Under the pieces are notes generated by a model. The model had not been told where the DNA came from. It searched no databases and saw nothing but the letters and a program-made list of their open reading frames with translations. DNA of 64,000 nucleotides from assembly GCA_029204225.1 (NCBI GenBank), contig CM055110.1, positions 16,774,309 to 16,838,308 of the forward strand. The letters are read 5' to 3'. Position numbers and translations under genes: made by a program. The stretch comes from Diphasiastrum complanatum. Lineage: Eukaryota > Streptophyta > Lycopodiopsida > Lycopodiales > Lycopodiaceae. Numbering within the stretch: the stretch's first letter is position 1; the number at the start of each line of letters is the position of its first letter. Of this stretch, positions 42,317 to 55,138 are shown piece after piece.

Positions 42317-42431
42317 TGATCAAATCATGAAAAGGAGAATCTTGTGACCGATAATGGTTCACAGTAGTTGTGCGCTAAGCGATGTGATCCTACTATGCGA
42401 TAGATAAAATAATATCTTTATCTCCTTGAAT

Positions 42432-42432
<1 letters not shown>

Positions 42433-42526
<94 letters not shown>
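42433..42526. repeat. (CT)n microsatellite
   Basis: About 94 bp of uninterrupted CT repeat. Confidence 0.97.
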
Positions 42527-42529
<3 letters not shown>

Positions 42530-42789
42530 CTTTGATTATGAGAAATCTGATAATCTTATATAATCAAGTTCTTGCTTGAATTCTAATTCATGCATCATAC
42601 ATTATCCATCATTTTCTTATTCTAATTTGTTGTATAAATATACAAAGTTACAGAGACCATGGCTAACCCGTTCTTGTGAACATGTGTTAGTCCAACAAAG
42701 TACGATTTTTCCTTTTAGCAATTTTGTTTTGTTGGAGTGTATATGTCATGGTGAATTCTCTTCTCCCTGCAGAATTCCTTAAACCTGCT

Positions 42790-44440
42790 CCCAATACACT
42801 CCCCTCCATTATATGATCTCACTCTCTTTACCCTTAATTCTATCTTATTCTCTACTTTTGCAACAAATTCTTTGAATTTATCTGGCACTTAATCCTTGGT
42901 TCTGATAACAAACAAGAATGTCTTCCTACTATAATCGTCTATGAAGGTAACAAAATACCTTGCCTTTGCTATAGGCTCCTTCTCCATTAGCTCGCAAACA
43001 TCTGTATGTATGAGTTCCAAGTTCCTCAGAGTCACCATTCCAATTCCATATCTTTGGTCTTCATTAGTTCCAATACAGCTGCTCCTTTGTGTCCTAGCCT
43101 TCAATGCCACAATGCCTTTTTCTTTGTCTTTGACACTACAATGTGGGCTTGACGATTTGTTGCTATTATAGCAACCAGCTTGTACAATCCTCTACCTATT
43201 ATAGCATTTGCTATCACTTCTTTGCCCTTCATTATGGTGCATTGGTCTCCCTTGATCTTCAATTCCAATCCACTCTATGCCATCTTGTTCACTCACAAGA
43301 GGTTGTTTGATATCTGAGGTACATACATCTCGTCGTTTAGTACACCCTTTTTGTCTCCAGTAAGTACAAGTTGTATTTTTCCTGATCCAGGTGATTCTAT
43401 GGATTTTTGATTTCCCACTATCACCCTCTTCTCCTACTAGTTATCTTCATAAGTCGAAAAGACTTATATGTTAAAAGTCATGTGTGTCCTTACTCCGTAG
43501 TCCAGATACCAATTTTTATTGGTGCCGCTCTACCCTAAATTTGATATTTCAATTATCATGGGCAATTTTTCACTCCACTATTTCTTAGTGTGACCTTTGT
43601 CATGACCTTTGGCATGTTGTCTCCAAGGGCCACGAGTGCTATGTCTTCTAATTCTGTCTATTCTGCTTCAATCACATTCACTTCCATCGCCCCTCTTCTC
43701 TTCATGTCTTCTATTTTCTTGGCACATTCTCTGGAAATGTGTCTAGGATTGTGGCAGTAATAGCATATGATCTGCTTCCTTCTCTCAAACGGCTACTTTC
43801 CCTAGCTTCCTTTCACGTTCTAACTTGCCTCTGCCTGTTGGACCTTAATTATGTCTTGCTTTTGATCCATCTTTGAGTCGATAGTCCTGTCATTCACTGT
43901 CACTTTTCCAATGAGCACCAACTCATCCCTCATTATTTGACTCTTCCTTCTCCTCTCTTCTTGGAGTAGCCTCTGGATGATGTTGTTTATTTCCAGCTCT
44001 TCAACTTTTATTTTTAAGAATCATGATCAGAGGATCATATGACATTGGAAGGCTGTCAAGAATCGTAAATACCAGATGCGTCTTCTCCACTACTGTTCCC
44101 ACTACTTCCAGCTACTGCCCAATTGCCTTCATTCTCTCCAAGTGTTCTTGCAATGAATCTGCCTCATCCATCCTGAAGGTGGCTAGTTTCCTTCTCAGCA
44201 ACAACACATTTGTCATGTTCTTTCCCTCGTATATGCCTTCTAGAGTATCCCACACCTACTTCACATCCTTAGCCTCCATCTCCAGAGCCCTCTCTTGATC
44301 TTCCATAAAACATCTTTTTACGCAAGTGGCCATACCACAATTAACCTACTGATCTATTTCATTTCGAATGGAAATCATATCATCTTTCTTTTGCTTTATG
44401 ATGGTGACATTGTTTTCACTATGACTAGTGAAAGGACATA
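42790..44440 (-). pseudogene. Copia-8: decayed gag-protease-integrase start
   Basis: On the minus strand from about 44380: Gag residues (VWDTLEGIYEGKNMTNVLLL, FRMDEADSLQEHLERMKAI), a CCHC-like knuckle CYYCHNPRHISREC near 43750, an IGIWTTE-type degenerate protease region near 43510, and the integrase core start ELIHTDVCELMEKEPIAKAR with FVTFIDDYSRKTFLF near 42910-43020. Many stops interrupt it. It belongs to a copia lineage distinct from Copia-1 by its Gag sequence. Confidence 0.75.
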
Positions 44441-44449
44441 AGATGCAAT

Positions 44450-47400
44450 TGCCGAACAACAATGGTGAAATGTGCGATCAATGCCCATTCTAAAAGGTAA
44501 ACATAAAATCAAACCACAAACAAAAACTTTATGACGTGCACATACTGACACAGTAACATTCATCTCTCTCTTTGACCCACTCCTCCCTGCACCAATCCTA
44601 CTTTTAGTCTGTTGACTACTTCCATTTGTGTGGCAAATTTGAGTAGACCCCCTAATCTGGCCAGAGAGAAAAGGATGTCCCGACCAGATTACTATTTTTT
44701 GGAGGATGAAACATCATTCTTCATTTAGAAGGAATTTTGTCGTTTTAACAAGAAACACTTTGTGGGGAAAGGGCAGTCCTCCATCCATTCCATGGAGACA
44801 AGAATCCCTTGTGAGAATGCTGACATGTGATTGCTAGATAATTTGGAGTCTCACAATCAATTTTTTCTTATATTGCAAGACTATGCTCTTTTGTGATCAT
44901 TGTCGTTATTTCCAACATTATTTCTCCATCCCCATCTTGTCCAAGTTACTAGACATATCATACTTTTCTGTGACAAAAATACTCTAGAACTTTTAACAAG
45001 AAAAATATCCACGATATATTCTCTTGAGATACAATTACCCACCAACAACAATGAGATTTGTGATCAATGCTATAATACTGCAATTACCATTCTAAAAGGA
45101 AAATAGTGTGTTTTCCATAATTACAACTTAGAAAAACATAAAACTACATTTTAGAGCATACACACTACGAAGCATACACTACGATTGATTGGGTGATGAT
45201 CAACATATGAACATCACCTTGAGTGCGTGTGCCACAAGTTTCTGATTGTCGGAGAAGCATATATTCAATTTGTGATTGAGGGTGCAATATGGGCTCCATC
45301 CTCATCCAATAGTGGAGGTTACTTGAGATGTACAAGTATGTTCTCTCTTGTAGCACAAAAGAAGGCTTCTCCACTCTTGGATGAGGGTGGGACTACACCC
45401 TCAATCATGGTTGAAATATGCTCCTCTATGGTTCCCTAAGAAAAGCTTATCTCTACCCATTTTCGTTGCTCACTGTGCTCCCTAGGTTTTATCTTAACAT
45501 ACATGGTAACATTCATATCTCTCTTTGACTCACTCCTCTCGTATTGTCAAAGTTACTAAAAACACCATTCTTTATTTGTAATCTCTGTGCATCCTCATTT
45601 GTGTGGCAAATTTGAGTAAGACCCTTAACCTCATGGAGAGTAACGTAAGTCCTAATCAACTCGCTTCTTATTGGAGGATGGAACACCATTCTTTACTTGA
45701 AAATGAATTTCGAAATTTTAACAATTATAGACAACAAGTCTTTATTCAAGTCAATTCAAACACAATGGTCCTTCATGCAAGAGGCTTGAAAAAAGGAATC
45801 TATTGTTTATTCTCCAAAGACATGACTACCTTGCTACATTGGTGAGATTTGTGATTGCCAATAATTTGGAGCCTCACAATCACTTTTTAATCGAAACATA
45901 GGTGAGAATCTAGATGTGCGATGGCTAGATAATTTGGAATCTCACAATCATTTTTATTATCTTGCAAGTGTAGATTATTTCATGATTATTGGGGTTCATT
46001 CTCAAGATTATGTCTCCACCCCCATCTTGTCTAAATTTGGAAATTTTAATAAGAAAAAAGATCGCGTTTTAGTTCTAGTCAATTCAAACACAATTGTCCT
46101 TCATGAAAGAGACTCACAAAAAGGATTTAGAGTTTATTCTTCGAAGACATGACTCCCTTGAGACAAGATAATTTGGAACCTCACAATCATTTTTTTATCG
46201 TCTTGCAAGCCTAGGCAAGAATCAACACAATGTCTCCACCCTCATCTTGGCCGAGTTACTAGAAACATCGTACTTTTCTTACAAAAAGATTTAATTTGAA
46301 ACTAGAAAAATGTTTCTTTTCAATAGTAACTAGCGAAGTGTGTCCGCCCCGTTGGGTGGGCAAACATTTTAAACTTCCCCCCTCTTCCTCCCCCATCGCG
46401 TCTCCCCACAGGCACAGGGATTCTGGGCAGCGTGACCTCCCCTGGATGTGAGAGAGGAGGGGGAAGTTTGAGTGCCATAGGGCAGCTCACGTTGTCCGTC
46501 ACAGTGTAACGGGCAGCGTGAGCTACCCTGTGACACTATTATTTTCATATATATAGACTAGCGATGTGAGCCCACAAGTCTGCGGGCGGGCGGGTGTTTT
46601 GGGCGGGCAGCAAGGTTTTGGGTGGGTGGGCAAAGGGTACGTTTAAAAATTTGAAAAATGGGGAGTTTTTTTATTTGGGCAAGGTCAGGCTGGCCATGGG
46701 TCAACATGACCATTGCTCGAAAAAAAAATATAAAGGAAAATTTCTAAAAAAAGGGTCCCGAGTAGTGCTCACGCTGCCCGCTGCTCGGGAACACTAAAAT
46801 TTTAATTATAGTAAATTTGTACTTCGTGCCCGCAAAGACTTGCAAAAAGGAGTTCACCATCCATTCTCCTCATACGCAATTGCGGCCCAGTGCTTGAGAG
46901 ATTTCCTTTGAGTTTTCCTTAAAAAGAACCTGCATTTTTTAAAGCTTCTAAGTTTTATGAAGACTATCACTTAGAAAAGGCTTCATATGCTTGTATAAAA
47001 AATCGTGAAAGGTCTTATGATACTGATTCTTGAGAAAACATGCCGATTCTATTCCTATACTTTGCCGATTGTCCAGAGCACTACAAGTCCCCACCAGCAA
47101 CTGCAACTGAGGTCATTTTCAAGAATCAAGATTGTCTTCACCCTAGCCTTGGCCAAGTTACTAGAAACAAGCAACTTTTCTTACAAATGGGCCATACTTT
47201 ATTTACGAAAAGAGGACTTTAACAAGAAAAATGTTGCTTCTTAATAGCAGTCAATGCAGCAAACACGGGTGTACTTCGCGCCCACAAAGACAACAAAGAC
47301 TCCACCGTCCATTCTCCTCAAACACAACTGCCCACCATGCCCACCAGCAACGTTAGCAACGGTGAGATGTGTGACCGCTACATAATTTGGAAGATCACAA

Positions 47401-47500
47401 TCATTTCTTAATTACCTTGCAAGTCTATCCTGATCCATGATCATACAGCAACCCATTTGTCAAGCCTCCACAGCCTCCATCATCCTCAATCTCGCCGTTT
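44450..47500. repeat. Field of degenerate direct repeats
   Basis: A module with landmarks GATAATTTGGA.TCTCACAATCA, then CTTGCAAG, then TCTCCACCCCCATCTTG and AAGTTACTAGAAACATC, recurs near 44830, 45860, 45930, 46170 and, more weakly, 47140 and 47370. A second module (TAACATTCATCTCTCTCTTTGAC, TTGTGTGGCAAATTTGAGTA, ATTGGAGGATGGAACACCATT) occurs near 44550-44740 and 45500-45720. No convincing gene is present. These look like decayed tandem or satellite-like duplications. Confidence 0.6.
46330..46800. repeat. GC-rich segment with self-complementary motifs
   Basis: ACTAGCGA.GTG starts two blocks (about 46328 and 46558) followed by GGGCGGGC-type runs. GGGCAGCGTGAGCT near 46512 is mirrored by GTGCTCACGCTGCCCGC near 46778. 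It may be the end of a small DNA transposon, but its borders are unclear. Confidence 0.4.
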
Positions 47501-48160
47501 TTTTTGTTTTTGCAATCAATATATAAACCCAATCTTTGGCTTTGCCACGGAGAAGACCTGAAGGATCTGTATAAATTATGGTGGATCTTCGGACTTCCAG
47601 TTTCGAAAAGATATATATGTAGCAGCACTAGAAAAAGGGCAGTATAGTATTATAATTGATGTGGCTGGGTATAAATTATAAATGCGGTGGGACCTGACGC
47701 GCGGCCTTTCGGGTTGCATTAGGAGTGCTGATGAATAGACACGTGAGACTATGTGGGTGATGAGTTGTAGTTGTAGTTTTTTGACTTGAGCAAAATGACC
47801 ATGCACATCGCATGCTATATTGAAAAGTTTAAAGTACTATTAGATTGCAACGAATATATAAAGTTCTATTAGATAGAAGAATATTTAAAGTTCTATTAGA
47901 TAGAAGTATATTTACTGTTAGTTGTGCTTGCAACAGAGATCTAATGGCGGCATGGCCGAGTATTGTCGGAGATCATCAACGGTGTGACCTGGAGTCTGAG
48001 AACTGATCTCGCTGTTGTGGGTGGGCATTGTTCACTTGGCGTTCCGACTACTGTTGTAGCCGAGTGCTGATTTGCTAATTCTGTATCTGGAAATTTGTTT
48101 TGTGGAGGAATTTCGTTATGAGAAGCAAGACGGCTAGTGGAGCATGGGGTAGAAAATTAA
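47501..48160 (+). other. Upstream flank of the receptor kinase gene
   Basis: No gene is visible. A short duplication of AAAGTTCTATTAGATAGAAG occurs near 47860-47910. Confidence 0.5.
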
Positions 48161-48603
48161 ACAGTATTTAAAGCAGTGAGTGATGGCATTTATATTTTGC
48201 TAATTCATTTGTTGTAAAGAACTTAGTCATACTACTGAGTTGAAAGCAGTCAGTGCAAGCGGATAGATCATTTCCTTAATGTTAAGTTCTGTCTCAGCTC
48301 ATCTATGAACATTCAGGCTTGAAGCTTTTGAAAGTCTACTCTCCATTATATACCGCGGTTTAGTTGATCGTATACAGTACTTAAAGGAGTGAGCGATAGC
48401 GCTCAAAATTTGCTAATTGATTTGCTTTCCAGGAGTTCGTCGTACACAGTTGAAAAGTGAGTGCAAGATCATCGCTTTATCCCTTTTACTAATTAGTGCT
48501 ATCTGAGCTCATCTATGGACATGCAAGCCCGGAGCTTTGGAAAGTCTACTATTTATTACATAACATGCAATAGCTAGCAGTTATGCAGTTCAGTTGATCG
48601 TAT
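48161..48603 (+). repeat. Tandem duplication upstream of the receptor kinase gene
   Basis: Unit 1 (48161-48373) and unit 2 (48374-48603) both begin ACAGTA.TTAAAG.AGTGAG, share TTTGCTAATT.ATTTG, GAGCTCATCTATG and GGAAAGTCTACT-like blocks, and end AGTTGATCGTAT. They are diverged by substitutions and small gaps. Unit 2 ends 55 bp before the first ATG, so the duplication covers the likely promoter or 5' UTR. Confidence 0.75.
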
Positions 48604-48657
48604 GTCTATGGGACCTGCAAACCCAAACAGGAGCGTTGTTCGTCGGATTAATTCATA

Positions 48658-51600
48658 ATGCAAAACCCCATTACTCTTGAAAAAGTTGATAGAAAACAGA
48701 TGGGAACCAGCAGGGCAATCTATTTGGTTGTACTAGCAACTTTAGCCGTGAGATGTAGTGCAGGATCACAGTCGGATGATAAAAAGGCGTTGTTGGAGGT
48801 AAAGAAGACTTTCACAGATCTATCAGGAGCTCTGCGGAGCTGGAAAGCTAGCACAACCCCTTGTTCATGGCGAGGAGTTTCTTGTGATGCAGCCATGAAG
48901 CGAGTTGTCAGTGTTGATTTACCCAATCAGGCCTTATCAGGAAGTATTTCAGCAGCAATTGGAAACTTGAGTGCTTTGCAGCGGCTTGATCTTTCACAGA
49001 ATCGTTTGGATGGACAAATCCCCAAAGAAATCGGTCAACTTCTCAACTTGCAACAGTTGCACCTGTACAACAACTTTCTCAATGGTAGCATCCCCTCGGA
49101 ACTCAGCAAGCTTAGCAATCTTTTGGAGCTCGAAATATACTCAAACCTACTTTCTGGAGAGATTCCTACCCAGCTGGGCCAGCTTCAGCAGTTACAGCTG
49201 CTGAGAGCCGGGGGTAATATGCTCTCTGGCTTTTTGCCTCCATCTCTTGGTAACTGCAGTAACCTCCTTGTGTTGGGCTTCTCCTTCTGTAATTTGACTG
49301 GCCCAATTCCACAGGAGCTTGGGAACTTGAAGAATCTTCAAACCTTGATGTTGTATAATAACAACTTCAAGGGCTCAATTCCTTCAAGTCTTTCAAGATG
49401 CAAGAGTCTAAGCGCTATTGGGTTAGGTGAAAACAATCTAGATGGCATCCTTCCAGCAGAACTAGGGAACTTAATGAATCTCACAACACTCTCCTTATAT
49501 AACAACAGTTTAACCGGACACCTTCCTACGGAGCTGAGCAATTGCAGCAAGCTAGTGTATCTCAATTTGCTTGGAAACGCCTTTGAAGGGATGATTCCTA
49601 GCCAGTTTGGGCGCCTCTTACAGCTGCAGACCCTCGATCTCTCTGATAATAACCTCACGGGATCCATTCCTTCGGAGTTAAGTCATCTTGCAAGCTTAGA
49701 TTACTTATATTTGCCAGGGAATAAGTTGAAAGGACAGATACCATCTGAGCTTGGGAAGCTAGTAACTCTTCAGCACCTAGTGTTGGGACAAAATTTTCTT
49801 TTAGGAGCCATTCCCTCGGAGCTAGGCGATTGCATTGCACTACGAGAGCTTGACCTATCCGGAAACAGTCTGAGTGGTAGCATTCCTTCTTCCTTGGGCA
49901 AACTCAGGAACATGACGGACCTCCTCCTCTATGACAATGCACTATCTGGCACCATCCCCAAGGAGCTGGCAAACTGCAGCAGTTTGGAAACATTAGCCCT
50001 ATATTTGAACAAGCTTAGTGGGACCATTCCTTCCGAGCTTGGTTTGTTGAAGCACCTTCGTTTTCTTTACCTTTATACGAATCAGTTGAGAGGTGAAATT
50101 CCGTTGGAGCTAGGCAACTGCCTTAATCTGGTCAACTTGGATTTGTATGACAACAATCTTGAGGGCAGCATACCTCCAACTTTTGGAAAGCTGAAAAAAT
50201 TGGTCTTTCTACATCTAACGTCCAACAATTTGACAGGAGCCATTCCTCCTGAACTTGGATATTCCACCAGCCTTCAGCTGTTAGATTTAGCAGAGAACAA
50301 TCTCAGTGGGAGCATCTCTTCAAAACTTGGAGAGCTGAAAAAGTTACAGGTGCTTCTGCTTTATCAGAATAATCTCTCTGGTTCTATCCCATCTGAGCTT
50401 TCTAACTGCAAAAATTTGAGTAAAGTCAATCTGTCCTACAACAGATTCACTGGATCTATACCTGATGTGAGTTCTTCAGGTTCTTTGCTGCTATTGGACC
50501 TCACTAAGAACTATTTAAGTGGAACTATACCCTCAGAGCTAGGATTATCACAGGGCCTGTGGCGGTTAAGACTAGGATATAATGCATTAACTGGAGCTAT
50601 TCCGGCTGAATTGGGTGATATCAAAGGATTATTCTTGCTTGATCTCAGTTTCAACAATCTGACTGGTCCTATTCCTCAAAAACTGGGTAAATGCCAAAAT
50701 CTTTCTCACGTGCAGTTAAATGACAATATGCTCTCTGGAACTATTCCTTCCGAATTTGGTCAACTTCCAATATTGGGTGATCTGGATTTGTCCAGGAATC
50801 AGCTCAGTGGATACGTTCCCTCACAACTTGGGAGGTGCCAGAAATTGTCGTCCTTGAAGCTAAAGAATAACGTGCTGATGGGTGCTATTCCTCCTGAGCT
50901 GGGAAATCTCACATCTCTACAGTTACTTGAGCTGCAAGGGAATAACCTTACTGGTCCCATTCCGATAATCCTTGGGAAAATGGGTGGCCTGCTGTCTCTC
51001 CGTCTAGACAGTAATGAACTAACAGGATCCATTCCTGCGGATCTGGGAAATCTTGCAAACCTTCAAACCATTCTGGATCTTAGTTCCAACAAGCTTTCTG
51101 GAGAGATTCCAGCTCAATTAGGACAGCTGAACAAGCTAGAGGTTTTGAATCTGTCAAACAACTTCTTGTCTGGAAATATCCCATCAGCTCTTGGTCAGAT
51201 GATTAGTCTAGACGCCTTCAATGTATCAAACAACAATCTGACCGGCGCTCTGCCCAAAATTCCACTTTTTGCCAAGATGCCCCTTTCTGCCTTCATGGGC
51301 AACAAAGGTTTATGTGGGTATCCATTACCTCAAGTATGTGACAGCTCCTCGTCTGTTTCTAAGGACAAAAGGATCCCAAAATTTCTGGTAGCTGTGATCG
51401 CCGTGGGTTCGGCATTGATCACTTTCATTATTTTTGCAGGGGCTTGGGGGGTTTATAATCGCAAGGTTAAACAGAAAGCATTAGTTTCAAACACAACAAT
51501 TCAAGAGAGATTATTTCCAGGTCTTCAGCTAACATTCAATGATTTAATGCTGGCAACTAATGACCTAAGCGACAGCAATATCATCGGATCGGGAGGATTT

Positions 51601-52671
51601 GGCACAGTGTACAAGGGTAAACTGCAATCAGGCGTAATGCTTGCTGTGAAGAAAGTGGATGCCCTTACTAGAGATGATACTGCTAAGATTAAAAGCTTCT
51701 TGCGGGAGGTAAAGACACTTGGAAAGATAAGACATCGTCACCTTGTGAAGCTTATTGGCTTTTGTTCTCACAAGGGCATGAATTTGCTGGTCTATGAGTA
51801 TTTAGCCAATGGAAGTCTTTGGGATCGCTTGCATGGCCCAGAGGTTGAACCTCTGACTTGGGAGACGCGATACACTGTTGCCATTGGAGTGGCCGAAGGA
51901 ATTGCATATTTGCACGATGATTGTGTCCCCCAAATATTGCATCGTGACATAAAATCCAACAACATCCTTCTGGATTCACGATCACAGGCACATTTGGGTG
52001 ATTTTGGTCTTGCTAAGCTGATTGATACATCCGGTATGACGGATTCTGCTTCTACATTTGCTGGTTCTTACGGATACATGGCACCAGGTAAAGCGTCAGG
52101 TTTACTGTGCAAGGGCAGTAGTAAAGCAAGCCTGGAGAGAACGATTTTGCTTCTTGAGTGCTATTTGTTTAAACCTTTTAGTTTTTTGTCCAGTCTGATT
52201 TCTATACAGTTGATTTGCTCGATCTAGATAATTTGGGACTGACTATTATTGTCTTTATCATTTAATTTGATTACTGTAAGTTGTGGCTTTGCGCTTGCAG
52301 AGTATGCATATACCATGAAAGCAACAGAGAAGACTGACATCTACAGCTTTGGAGTTGTCCTTATGGAACTGGTGACTGGAAAGCTCCCAATTGATTCCAG
52401 CTTTCCTGATGGTATGGAGATTGCGACTTGGGTCAGAAGCAGAATTGCTAAAAAAGCAAGTTCGGAGGAAGTCATGGACTCTCATTTGGAACCCTTTTCT
52501 CACTCAGTTCGATTAGAGATGCTTCTCGTTCTCAAAGTTGCTTTGCTGTGTACAAATGCATCTCCAGCTGAAAGACCCACAATGAGGGAAACAGTAGATA
52601 GACTGAAGCAGGTCATAGAGGAAAGCAGGAGCATGTCTACCCAAAGTTCTGATTTAGTTGACATAATCTAA
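48658..52671 (+). CDS. GSO-like leucine-rich-repeat receptor kinase (LRR-RLK)
   Basis: Two exons, 48658-52087 and 52301-52671 (GT-AG intron), give 1266 codons, close to Arabidopsis GSO1. A signal peptide is visible at residues 15-38 (MGTSRAIYLVVLATLAVRCS), so the ATG at 48700 may be the true start. Then come an LRR cap (SWKASTTPCSWRGVSCD), about thirty LRRs to about residue 880, a transmembrane helix near 910-934 (FLVAVIAVGSALITFIIFAG) and a kinase domain: GSGGFGTVYKG (about 977), AVKK, HRDIKSNN (about 1095, an RD kinase), DFGLAKL (about 1115) and APE split by the intron. All catalytic residues are present. Such kinases sit in the plasma membrane and bind secreted peptides; GSO1/2 act in epidermal and Casparian barrier formation. 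Assignment to the GSO group is by overall similarity and is not proven. It is the only intact host gene found here. Confidence 0.95.
52088..52300 (+). other. Intron of the receptor kinase gene
   Basis: Donor CCAG/GTAAAG, acceptor GCGCTTGCAG/AG. Splicing joins GCACCAG to AGTATGCA to restore the APEYAY motif of the activation segment; unspliced reading ends at 52227. Confidence 0.95.
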
Positions 52672-52895
52672 AGCTCCCAATTTCCTGTGTTGTACTGAAC
52701 CCTTCAATTTGCCCATGTTCTAAGAGGCAAGCTCATCTTCAGTACTGTCTATGAAGAAGCAACAGAGGATTCAGGTCAGTTGTCTATGAAGGCTATTACT
52801 GGTATATCCCCATGACAGGCACAGGAATGAACCACAGGATAAATTTCTTCTGATGCTCTGCTCAGCCAACCAATTGGGTTGGTTGCAAGGTTTGG

Positions 52896-53003
52896 TTAGC
52901 TTCAATCTGACTCAATAATTATGAGCAAATTTTATATGCACGAAGCCCATTAGCTTCAATCTGACTGAATAATTGTAGGCAACTTTTATGGGCACAAATC
53001 CCA
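52896..53003 (+). repeat. 54-bp tandem duplication downstream of the kinase gene
   Basis: TTAGCTTCAATCTGACT.AAT starts at 52896 and again at 52950, and both units end CCCA. It lies about 230 bp after the stop and may be within the 3' UTR. The remaining 53004-53543 shows nothing. Confidence 0.8.
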
Positions 53004-53543
53004 TTCATAATAGTCATACACCGAAATCGACCGTTCCCGAATTTTTCATCACTCCGCCTCTTTTTCAGCTCCAATTTGAAGGCATAAATTGCTAAACGCT
53101 TCCAATCACGGCTCCAAGACTACTTGTTCCTGGTTGGGAGTTGCGGTTCTCTCTCCAAAGTTTCTCAGGTTCAGCTTTTGCTATCTGTCCAATTCAAGTC
53201 AGATACATGCAAGAACATTGTCACATTAACACAAATGGATCTTTGATTTTACTGAATCCAATTTGGTGATTCTTTTCTTCTGATTGCTACACTCACTAAG
53301 TAGTCGTGCAATGGATGTGTTTTATTGTTGGATCGTGCATAAGTCACAGTTTCAAGAGTTTTTTGTTTGAACTTTGAACCAGAAACCCATTAGTTTTAAT
53401 TTATTAGGCTCTTGATGCTGCTTAGTATTGAAGTAAAAGTCTCCAAAAGTAGAGAGAAATCCCTTATTAATCCTAGGTACAATATATACATAGCAGTGAA
53501 TTACAACATAGGTCAGCAGTGTTGATGGGGCAAGGGAGATGGT

Positions 53544-54174
53544 AGATTTCAGATCCTTAAGATCCAATCTACTTAAATGATCTTTGGTTAGAAAGAGAAA
53601 TACACTACCAATCTCACCAATGTAAAAAAATCAGCATCTACACACAAAATGAGATGCAAACATTAATGGAACTTGATTAAACTTGAATGAAATGATAAAG
53701 TACTGTTGTTGTCCGTACAAAGCCATCAATCTACTATATTTCACACGTGTGGATCAAATGATCATTCTACACATAGAATTGCAAGCAATCACCAAGATAG
53801 TGCACCAATGGAGAGTAGAACAACCCAAGAGAACCATGTATAAGCATGAAATGAGATAGAGCAGAGAGAAGATTGCTCTCTCCACGAGTTAATCCTTTTA
53901 TAACAAGTCCAAACCCTATTTGGCCACTTGGCTTTCCCACCAAAATGCTAGCCCTGTTATTTTTGGGTCTAAATTCAATGTACCCAACTATTCAAATTTG
54001 AATCTACTCAAACTCGCATTCTAACTTTCAAACACTTTTAAAAAGTGTTTATTCAAATGACATTTAGACTAATGAACTTTGAAAAGTCAATCTTCAAGTC
54101 TAAAACAAGTATTGGCCTCAATATGCCAAATATGAAAATATAGCAAATATGATGAAACTAGTTGAATCTTCACA
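53544..54174 (-). repeat. Copia-9 3' LTR
   Basis: It begins (minus strand) TGTGAAGATTCAACTAG after the purine tract GAAGAGGGAG at 54184-54175. It aligns throughout to 57042-57679. Its terminal bases are replaced by GATGGT. Confidence 0.88.
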
Positions 54175-54514
54175 CTCCCTCTTCAACTAGTTTTAGCATA
54201 GACTTTGATAGCACTCCAAGTGAAGTCCTATGCTTCATGAACAAGTCCTTTCCCAATGCTTTGGTGAAGATATCGGCTACACATTCCCTTGAAGACACAT
54301 GTTGAAGCTCCACCTCCTTTGCAATGACTTGCTCCCTCACAAAGTGATATTGTATCTCAATATGGTTGCTCCTAGCATAGCTTTCGACAATATAACTTTG
54401 ATCCATCATAAGAATGATCTTCTTCCTAAGAATAGATCTCCTTTCAATGATCATGTAATGCTCAAAATAGGAAAAATACAGCAAACAAACAAAGTGATCA
54501 ACTTTTGCTTGCAT
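54175..54514 (-). pseudogene. Copia-9 RNase H C-terminal tail
   Basis: The minus strand encodes HIEIQYHFVREQVIAKEVEL, CVADIFTKALGKDLF and SMLKLVEEGV, matching the last part of Copia-1 Pol almost residue for residue. The N-terminal part of this frame (MQAKVDHFVCLLYFSYFEHY) is not copia-like. Confidence 0.8.
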
Positions 54515-54523
54515 GTCTCCTCC

Positions 54524-55129
54524 TCATTTGTCCTTTGTTGCCATGTATCCACCATGATACTCCATGAATGAGCCTCCATCTCCATCTTGCCATAAGTTGC
54601 CATCAAGCCTTGATGACTTGACTATGAATGAGTGACATAATGAACCTCCAATAGCTTCAAAACCAGCCAAGAATGCTTGTACAAATCCAACATCAAAACA
54701 ATGCTCTCCAATGTAGCTAGTTTTACCATATCTTGACAATTTGCACACATCCACATGAAAATGCTCAAATATGAGACAGAACAAGTAAAGTAAACTTGAA
54801 CAATACTTCCTTGTTGCTCCTTTGAAATTACTTGATTCTTCGATATGCTGCAAAAACAGATTCATAACATCTTTGCCAATTACCTCTTTGATGCTCTTGA
54901 CTAGCTCCAAATTGCCAACTTCCCTTTTGACTAGTTGAAGCGCTTTGAGATCAACCTCTTGATCTTCAACTTGACCATCAAATTCATTGAACAAACTTTT
55001 TTTTCCAAATCCATTACTTGATTTTACAGCAATATAACATCCATTGTCCACTTGCATAGCACCATCTATACAAGAAGATCCTCCAGAAGATGTTCCACTC
55101 TTCATAAGAGCCTGATACGCAAGATCCAT
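54524..55129 (-). CDS. Unknown 201-codon frame in the RT position of Copia-9
   Basis: It begins MDLAYQALMKSGT, the usual start of copia RT, then switches to sequence I cannot place: GKKSLFNEFDGQVEDQEVDL, KSIKEVIGKDVMNLFLQHIE, YCSSLLYLFCLIFEHFHVDV, and a Gly-rich end. One TAG separates it from the upstream integrase-tail frame. It could be captured host sequence or strongly diverged element sequence. No RT motif is present. Confidence 0.45.
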   Translation of the reverse strand: MDLAYQALMKSGTSSGGSSCIDGAMQVDNGCYIAVKSSNGFGKKSLFNEFDGQVEDQEVDLKALQLVKREVGNLELVKSIKEVIGKDVMNLFLQHIEESSNFKGATRKYCSSLLYLFCLIFEHFHVDVCKLSRYGKTSYIGEHCFDVGFVQAFLAGFEAIGGSLCHSFIVKSSRLDGNLWQDGDGGSFMEYHGGYMATKDK

Positions 55130-55138
55130 TGCTTGGAT

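Noticed and set aside
44023-44298. Plus-strand 91-codon frame
   Set aside because: It is the antisense of the Copia-8 gag.
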